Assembly (NCBI GenBank): GCA_025935155.1
Contig: JAICVV010000052.1
Coordinates: 1-9,761 of the forward strand
DNA: 9,761 nucleotides
Direction: 5' to 3'
Source: Alphaproteobacteria bacterium
Lineage (GTDB): Bacteria; Pseudomonadota; Alphaproteobacteria; Micropepsales; Micropepsaceae
Below the pieces are notes generated by a model. The model did no database searches. It was given only the letters and a program-made list of their open reading frames with translations, and had not been told where the DNA came from. A program made the translations under genes and the position numbers. This document shows positions 5,525-9,761 of the stretch, in pieces (within the stretch, counting starts at the first letter, position 1; each line of letters starts with the position of its first letter).

Positions 5525-6973
5525 CTACTTCGCCGGAACCGCGAGGAGATAGGGAAATCCGCCATTGATTTTCGGATCAAGGCCCCAAATTTTGGGATCG
5601 AATCCTTGCGGCAGACCGGATTGAAATTGCTGGGTTGTCAACCCCGTAATTCCGGAATCGTTAGGGATGTTGCCCGCTCCCTGACTGGGATTGCTGATAC
5701 CCATATCCAGATCCCAATAACTGGCCGTGATACTTCCCGATTTTGCTCCATCGAAGCCGACCACGCCTCCAGTCGAAGCATTTCCACCGATCGGACCGGC
5801 GGCATAGCTGGTTTGAATGGTGCCACCCGGATCATTCTTTCCAACAAGCCCCCCCAAATTCACATCGCTGTTCTTCTTCCCTGCCGCAAGGCGGTTTCGG
5901 GTGTAACTGTTTTCGACTGCCCCTAAATTCTCGCCAACCAGACCGCCGAAGCTGGTCAATGGACCATCCCTGAGAGCGACCGAATGGACGGCAAACGAGG
6001 ACGCGGTCGTCGCTCTGCTGTCGTTATAGTCTACGAGCCCTCCCAATCGCCGAGCTGCAGTGCCGACGACCCTTACATCGGAAAAGCTGTTCATGATTGT
6101 ACCCTCATTCTCACTCACCAGACCGCTAGCACCCACCGTAGTCTGAAAGCTTACACGCCCACTTGCCCAACATCTCTCAACTAGACCGAAGTTGAGACTA
6201 GCAGTCATTGCGACCCCATTGGATTTGCGACCACTAAATGTTCCGTTTACGATACCAATATCGCGTACAATTCCACCCGTAGCGATCCAAGTGAAAAACG
6301 ACACAGTATCCGCTTCCCTCTCGGAAATAACAGATATGCTGGAAATCTCATTGCCTAGTCCGTCGAACAGGCCGGTGAATTCCAAATTGATGGGCGTGGA
6401 TGCGTACGTCCCATCCACACTCGCATCGTAAGGCTTGGCGAGTGCGTAGAAGCCGCTGGGGTTGGCGGCGATGTCGGCGGCGAGAGTCTTGATGTCGCCC
6501 ACCAGCGTGTAGGTGTTGCCGTCGACGATGAGGCTGCTCGACAAATCCCAGAACTGCACGCTGCCGTGTTCCGGCAGGATGATGAACTCGCCGGTCTTGC
6601 TTTTCGCGTGCGGCTGCCCGGTGTCGTTGGTGACAATGGTGAGTGCGCCCTGCCCCGCCACGGTGATCTGTTTCTTCACGGTCACCGATGCTTGCGCATC
6701 CAGCGTGAGCCGCGCGGTACTGCTCCACGTCAGCGGTTGATCGACATCGATGTCCTTTGCCACCAAACCGGTCTTCACCGCCACATCGCCGCTTGCCAGC
6801 ATGGTCGCGAGATCGCCGACATTCAGCACCGCCTTCCGCGCGGTGGCCGTGCACACGCCGCTATCGCAACTCATGTTGCTGGTGGGCCTGTTGGCAATCT
6901 CAACATCCGCCCGCGCCAGAGCACTCGACAGCAGGAGCGCCGCCGTCAGCCCGATCAATGTTTCCGATTTCAT
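5525..6973 (-). CDS. Secreted GLUG-repeat protein, cassette copy B
   Basis: A 482-residue protein from the ATG at 6973, preceded by GGCGGGAGAG. Signal peptide MKSETLIGLTAALLLSSALA, cleaved at ARA|DV (residue 22). By hand alignment residues 23-185 match copy A at about 136 of 163 positions, including the C36/C41 pair and FWD, DIKTLAADIAANPSG and YALAKPYDAS stretches. Residues 186-414 are much more divergent but still carry GLUG-type repeats near 284 (SGLVSENEG), 311 (GGLVDYN), 343 (GGLVGEN), 374 (GGLVGKN) and 402 (GGVVGFD). The closing module (SYWDLDMGISNPSQGAG, GLTTQQFQSGLP, DPKINGGFPYL) is again conserved. It lies 66 nt after xerD on the same strand and 63 nt before the short beta-helix gene. 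It is predicted extracellular with an adhesin-like fold, but no partner transporter is in the window. Function beyond that is not known. Confidence 0.85.
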   Translation of the reverse strand: MKSETLIGLTAALLLSSALARADVEIANRPTSNMSCDSGVCTATARKAVLNVGDLATMLASGDVAVKTGLVAKDIDVDQPLTWSSTARLTLDAQASVTVKKQITVAGQGALTIVTNDTGQPHAKSKTGEFIILPEHGSVQFWDLSSSLIVDGNTYTLVGDIKTLAADIAANPSGFYALAKPYDASVDGTYASTPINLEFTGLFDGLGNEISSISVISEREADTVSFFTWIATGGIVRDIGIVNGTFSGRKSNGVAMTASLNFGLVERCWASGRVSFQTTVGASGLVSENEGTIMNSFSDVRVVGTAARRLGGLVDYNDSRATTASSFAVHSVALRDGPLTSFGGLVGENLGAVENSYTRNRLAAGKKNSDVNLGGLVGKNDPGGTIQTSYAAGPIGGNASTGGVVGFDGAKSGSITASYWDLDMGISNPSQGAGNIPNDSGITGLTTQQFQSGLPQGFDPKIWGLDPKINGGFPYLLAVPAK

Positions 6974-7022
6974 TTGCCGCTCTCCCGCCTATATTCGGCA
7001 AGACTAGCACGTCCTGCCCGGA

Positions 7023-7034
7023 AAGACATGTCTT
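7023..7034. promoter_or_regulatory. Palindrome between xerD and GLUG gene B
   Basis: AAGACATGTCTT is a perfect 12-bp palindrome in the 66-nt gap, about 50 nt before the GLUG-B ATG. In the transcript it sits in an interrupted stem (CGGAAGAC / GTCTTTCCG with one bulged base) just after the xerD stop and has no U-run. It may be an operator for the accessory block or a 3' structure of the xerD message. No convincing -35/-10 pair was found beside it. Confidence 0.3.
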
Positions 7035-7039
7035 CCGCC

Positions 7040-8059
7040 CTAGCTCCGGCGTTTGGCTTTGGCGAGCGGGTGGGCCGAGAGCATCACCTCGCGCAACCGC
7101 TCGCTCGCCACATGCGTGTAGATTTGCGTGGTGGCGATGTCGGCGTGGCCGAGCATGGTCTGCACGCTGCGCAGATCGGCGCCCCCTTCCACCAGGTGCG
7201 TGGCGAAGGCGTGCCGCAACACATGCGGCGACAGTTTAGCGGGATCGAGATTGGCTTTCAGCGCCAACTCCTTCAGCATCTGGTGCAGGCGCCGCCGCGT
7301 GAGATGGCCTTCGCCGCTGCGCGAGGGAAAGAGATATTTGCTCTCCTTCTCGCCTTTCGGCAGAAATTCATCGCGCGTTTTCAGATATGCGGTTATGGCT
7401 TTGCGGGCCGGCGCATTGAGGGGCGCGAGCCGCTCCTTGTTGCCCTTGCCGCGCACAAGCAGAAAGCCTTCGCGGTTGCGCGCGGCGGCGAGTGGCAAGC
7501 TCACCAGCTCCGAAACCCGCAGGCCGGAGGCGTAGAGCACTTCCAGAATGCAGGTGAGGCGCAGCGATTCCGCATCCCGCTTTTCGCCCGCAGTGGCGAT
7601 CAGCGTTTCGATATCGGCGCGTGACAGGATTTTCGGCAAGGGACGCTCGCGCCGCGGCGATTCCAGCGTGCCGGTGGGATCATCCTTGCGGATGCCTTCG
7701 CTGTAGAGAAAGGCGAAGAACTGCCGCAGTGCCGAGAGCCGGCGCGATTGCGTGGCCGACGCCATGCCGGAGAGCGAGGCGATGTAGTGCTTCAGATCTG
7801 CGGCCGCGGCCGTGCGGAAGGACCCGCCGGATCGCGCCAGGCTCGCGCCGAAATCCAGCAGGTCGCGGCGGTAGGCGGCGAGCGTGTTGGCGCTGGCGCC
7901 GCGCTCGGCGCTCATCATGTCGAGGAAGTTTTCGATCAGCCGCGCGCCATCGGATGGCAGCGCGCGCGCTTCCGCCGCCTCAGCTCGGGAAACGGGAGTT
8001 CGGGATGACGACGGTATAGCTCTGGTGCGGCGGCTTGAGGGTGCCCGCGTAAATGCCAA
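7040..8059 (-). CDS. xerD: Site-specific tyrosine recombinase XerD
   Basis: A 339-residue tyrosine recombinase. Known role: with XerC it resolves chromosome dimers at dif in the cytoplasm, helped by FtsK. The N-terminal SAM-like DNA-binding domain spans about residues 38-125 (IENFLDMMSAERGASANTLAAY...). The catalytic domain holds the full set: R181 (ASGLRVSEL), K205 (RGKGNKERLAPL), H279 and R282 (SPHVLRHAFATHL), H305 (LGHADIATTQ) and nucleophile Y314 (IYTHV). XerD rather than XerC is chosen because of the neighbouring accA and aroK and overall similarity; the Xer call itself is secure. The start is a TTG at 8059 with a GGAGG 8 nt upstream. It gives a basic, low-complexity leader of about 37 residues and overlaps the small upstream gene by 80 nt. 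No ATG is available before residue 48, so a CTG start near residue 33 or 41 is the alternative. It ends 66 nt before the accessory block. Confidence 0.92.
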   Translation of the reverse strand: MAFTRAPSSRRTRAIPSSSRTPVSRAEAAEARALPSDGARLIENFLDMMSAERGASANTLAAYRRDLLDFGASLARSGGSFRTAAAADLKHYIASLSGMASATQSRRLSALRQFFAFLYSEGIRKDDPTGTLESPRRERPLPKILSRADIETLIATAGEKRDAESLRLTCILEVLYASGLRVSELVSLPLAAARNREGFLLVRGKGNKERLAPLNAPARKAITAYLKTRDEFLPKGEKESKYLFPSRSGEGHLTRRRLHQMLKELALKANLDPAKLSPHVLRHAFATHLVEGGADLRSVQTMLGHADIATTQIYTHVASERLREVMLSAHPLAKAKRRS

Positions 8060-8153
8060 GGGCGAGGCCTCCGAGAATCACAAGCACCAGAATCGCCAAA
8101 AGAATCCGCAGCGTCCAACCCAAGCCGCCTTCGTGGGTGCCATATCTGTTCAT
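7980..8153 (-). CDS. Small single-pass membrane protein upstream of xerD
   Basis: A 57-residue protein beginning MNRYGTHEGGLGWTLRIL, with one hydrophobic segment (about residues 14-35, LRILLAILVLVILGGLALGI) and a short tail YAGTLKPPHQSYTVVIP. The ATG at 8153 is preceded by AAGGGGAGC, a good Shine-Dalgarno, which marks this start over the longer open frame that runs antisense into aroK. Its last 80 nt are also read in another frame as the 5' end of xerD, suggesting translational coupling. A small one-TM protein at this place, with an YAG.L.PP motif after the membrane segment, is something I recall from alphaproteobacterial aroK-xerD regions; no function is known to me. Topology is uncertain, though the PP motif is probably periplasmic. 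Confidence 0.75.
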   Translation of the reverse strand: MNRYGTHEGGLGWTLRILLAILVLVILGGLALGIYAGTLKPPHQSYTVVIPNSRFPS

Positions 8154-8229
8154 GCTCCCCTTGTGGCGGAAAGGCGAGGTGTTTCGCAAGGATATTGGCA
8201 GGCGGCAATTTGCCCTGTAATCGAACCGG
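8154..8229. promoter_or_regulatory. Divergent intergenic region between the small membrane gene and aroK
   Basis: These 76 bases must hold or adjoin the starts for both directions. On the plus strand TTGGCA (8195-8200) could be a -35 for aroK, with TGTAAT (8216-8221, 15-nt spacer) or TAATCG (8218-8223, 17-nt spacer) as -10, implying an almost leaderless aroK message. GGCAATTTGCC (8204-8214) is an 11-bp palindrome lying inside that spacer, a natural place for an operator. No convincing minus-strand promoter was found. Confidence 0.3.
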
Positions 8230-8760
8230 ATGGGGCGTCTGAAACGGACCGTCGCGCTGGTCGGCATGATGGGCGCCGGCAAAAGTTCCCTCGGGCGGCG
8301 GCTGGCGGCGCGGCTGGAGGTGCCGTTCCGCGACGCCGATGCCGAAATCGAGGCGGCGGCAGGCTGCTCCATCAACGATATTTTTGACCGCTACGGCGAG
8401 GCGGCGTTCCGCGATTGCGAGCGCAAGGTGATCTCGCGGCTGCTGCACGAGGCACCGCATGTGCTGGCCACCGGCGGCGGCGCGTTTATCGATGAGCCGA
8501 TACGCGAGAACGTAAAGACTTCCGCGTTGTCTGTATGGATTAGTGTTCCGGTCGAAGTGCTGGTGGCGCGGGTGAGCCGGCGCGACACGCGCCCGCTTCT
8601 GCGCAACGGCAATCCACAGGAAATTCTTGCGCGCCTGCTGACCGAGCGCGAACCCATCTATGCGCAGGCCGATCTGACCGTGACCGGCGAAGACGGGCCA
8701 CATGGCGCCAGCGTGCAGCGCATTCTCGATGCGTTGCAGGAACGGGGCATGCTGGAATGA
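8230..8760 (+). CDS. aroK: Shikimate kinase
   Basis: A 176-residue enzyme, usual length for the family, that phosphorylates shikimate at the 3-hydroxyl with ATP in the cytoplasm (fifth step of the shikimate pathway). Walker A is GMMGAGKSS (residues 12-20, K18). Shikimate-binding residues are visible as the DAD segment (D35, D37), R61 (FRDCER) and the GGG at 82-84 (ATGGGAF). The lid holds R121 (RRDTRPLL), and R140 lies in EREPIYAQ. All key residues are present. The ATG at 8230 has no strong Shine-Dalgarno, in line with a short or leaderless message. It overlaps the next gene aroB by ATGA, so the two are translationally coupled. It is divergent from the xerD-side genes. Confidence 0.96.
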   Translation: MGRLKRTVALVGMMGAGKSSLGRRLAARLEVPFRDADAEIEAAAGCSINDIFDRYGEAAFRDCERKVISRLLHEAPHVLATGGGAFIDEPIRENVKTSALSVWISVPVEVLVARVSRRDTRPLLRNGNPQEILARLLTEREPIYAQADLTVTGEDGPHGASVQRILDALQERGMLE

Positions 8761-9761
8761 GCGAAACCGTTCCTGTTAATTTGGGCGCGCGCAGCTATTC
8801 GATTCATATCGGCGATGGCTCGCTGGCGCGTAGCGGTGAATTGCTGGCGCCATTGGCGCGCGGTGTCGTTCCGGTTGTAACAGATGAGAACGTGGCGCGG
8901 TTTCATCTGGAACCGTTTCTTTCTGCGTTGCGCGCGAGCGGCATCGATTCGCGGCCGCTGGTGCTGCCACCCGGTGAAGAGACGAAGAGCTTCGCTTGGC
9001 TGGAGAAGCTATGCCGCGAATTGCTGCGCCTGGGTGTGGAACGCGGCGGTCTGATTGTCGCATTGGGCGGCGGCGTGATCGGCGATCTTGCAGGTTTTGC
9101 CGCGGGCGTGCTGAAGCGCGGCGTGGATTTCGCGCAGGTCCCGACCACCTTGCTGGCGCAGGTGGATTCCTCCGTTGGCGGTAAAACAGCGATCGATGTG
9201 CCGGAAGGCAAAAACCTGATCGGGCTGTTTCATCAGCCGAAGATCGTACTTGCTGATACAGCCGTGCTCGCCACCCTGCCCCGCCGCGAATTGCTCGCCG
9301 GCTATGCAGAGGTTGTGAAATATGCCGCGCTTGGCGATGCCGATTTCTTCAACTGGCTGGAAGCCAATGGCGAAGCGGCGCTTGCGGGCGATGCTGCGGC
9401 GCTGTCGCATATGATTGCGCATTGCTGCCGGATGAAGGCGGCGATCGTGTCGCGGGACGAACGCGAAAGCGGCGAACGCGCGCTGCTCAATCTCGGTCAC
9501 ACCTTCGGCCACGCGCTGGAAGCGGCAACGAACTATTCCGGCGCGCTGCTGCATGGCGAGGCAGTGGCCATCGGCATGGTGCTCGCGTTCCGGTTATCGG
9601 AGCGGCTGGGAAATTCCGCACGCGAAAATACCGAACGGCTCATTCGCCATCTGCAGCGGGCGGGGCTGCGCACGCGCATAGACGAATTGGGCAGCACGCG
9701 CCCCGACGCAGACACGCTCATTGAATACATGCGGCATGACAAAAAGGCCGAGGGCGGCAGG
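8757..9761 (+). CDS. aroB: 3-Dehydroquinate synthase (3' end beyond the window)
   Basis: 335 codons are present, starting at an ATG that overlaps the aroK stop (ATGA at 8757-8760); no stop is reached. The product converts DAHP to 3-dehydroquinate, the second shikimate-pathway step, using NAD and a divalent metal in the cytoplasm. The NAD-binding motif ALGGGVIGDLAGFAA spans about 102-116. PTTLLAQVDSSVGGKTAID (130-147) is the conserved substrate/NAD stretch. The metal ligands are E185 (AGYAEVVKY), H248 (NLGHTFGHALE) and H266 (LLHGEAVAIGM). The final residues MRHDKKAEGGR match the conserved DKK...G near the C-terminus, so about 30-40 residues should be missing relative to the usual ~360-380. Coupled to aroK as a two-gene operon. 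Confidence 0.96.
   Translation, partial: MSETVPVNLGARSYSIHIGDGSLARSGELLAPLARGVVPVVTDENVARFHLEPFLSALRASGIDSRPLVLPPGEETKSFAWLEKLCRELLRLGVERGGLIVALGGGVIGDLAGFAAGVLKRGVDFAQVPTTLLAQVDSSVGGKTAIDVPEGKNLIGLFHQPKIVLADTAVLATLPRRELLAGYAEVVKYAALGDADFFNWLEANGEAALAGDAAALSHMIAHCCRMKAAIVSRDERESGERALLNLGHTFGHALEAATNYSGALLHGEAVAIGMVLAFRLSERLGNSARENTERLIRHLQRAGLRTRIDELGSTRPDADTLIEYMRHDKKAEGGR

Larger units (their letters stand above)
4286..6973 (-). repeat. Cassette copy B (GLUG gene + short beta-helix gene)
   Basis: The xerD-proximal copy of the tandem two-gene unit, separated from copy A by 59 nt. Homology covers both genes in the same order and even the leader, which shares TGCTAG, CTTG and GGCGGGAG with the copy A leader. 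No terminal inverted repeats or transposase are visible. Confidence 0.75.

Noticed and set aside
2775..6973. Two-partner secretion or autotransporter system
   Set aside because: The GLUG proteins lack a TPS domain and a C-terminal barrel, and no TpsB-like gene is in the window.
250..6973. Transposon or integron origin driven by the neighbouring recombinase
   Set aside because: XerD has the normal housekeeping form and context; no terminal inverted repeats, target duplications or attC-like sites were found around the block.
6566..7624. 352-codon plus-strand open frame spanning GLUG gene B and xerD
   Set aside because: Runs antisense across two well-supported genes and their gap; composition is the His/Arg/Gln-rich type typical of shadow frames.
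7936..8703. 255-codon minus-strand frame covering aroK and the small gene
   Set aside because: Opposite aroK, whose catalytic motifs are complete; no independent support.

Overview
The window looks like chromosome of a GC-rich alphaproteobacterium. The evidence is the housekeeping frame: accA (minus), xerD and a small membrane protein gene (minus), then divergent aroK-aroB (plus). An order of accA, xerD, small membrane protein, aroK, aroB is one I associate with alphaproteobacteria; I cannot assign a genus from sequence alone.

Layout. 1-172 holds the first 57 codons of accA on the minus strand. 250-6973 is an accessory block of four minus-strand genes lying between xerD and accA. In transcription order it reads: GLUG-repeat secreted protein B (6973-5525), beta-helix/pectate-lyase-fold-like secreted protein B (5461-4286, short), GLUG-repeat protein A (4226-2775), beta-helix-like protein A (2709-250, long). 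These are two diverged copies of one two-gene cassette. 7040-8059 is xerD, overlapped at its 5' end by a 57-codon single-TM protein gene (7980-8153). 8154-8229 is a divergent intergenic region. 8230-8760 is aroK and 8757 to the window end is aroB, cut before its stop.

How the genes relate. AroK and AroB are two enzymes of the shikimate pathway, translationally coupled by an ATGA overlap. XerD is the chromosome-dimer-resolution recombinase. AccA is the carboxyltransferase alpha subunit of fatty-acid synthesis. The four-gene block is not housekeeping. All four products carry Sec-type signal peptides and look like extracellular beta-rich repeat proteins (GLUG repeats; parallel beta-helix), plausibly surface or secreted proteins acting in pairs. 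No outer-membrane translocator, transposase or recombination site is visible with them.

The most interesting points are: the tandem cassette duplication; the conserved-ends/variable-centre architecture of the GLUG paralogues; the half-length versus full-length beta-helix partners, the long one carrying an extra phage-tail-like module; and small inverted repeats in the leaders. No RNA genes, CRISPR arrays, insertion sequences or origins were seen. No gene-free stretch exceeds 80 bases.
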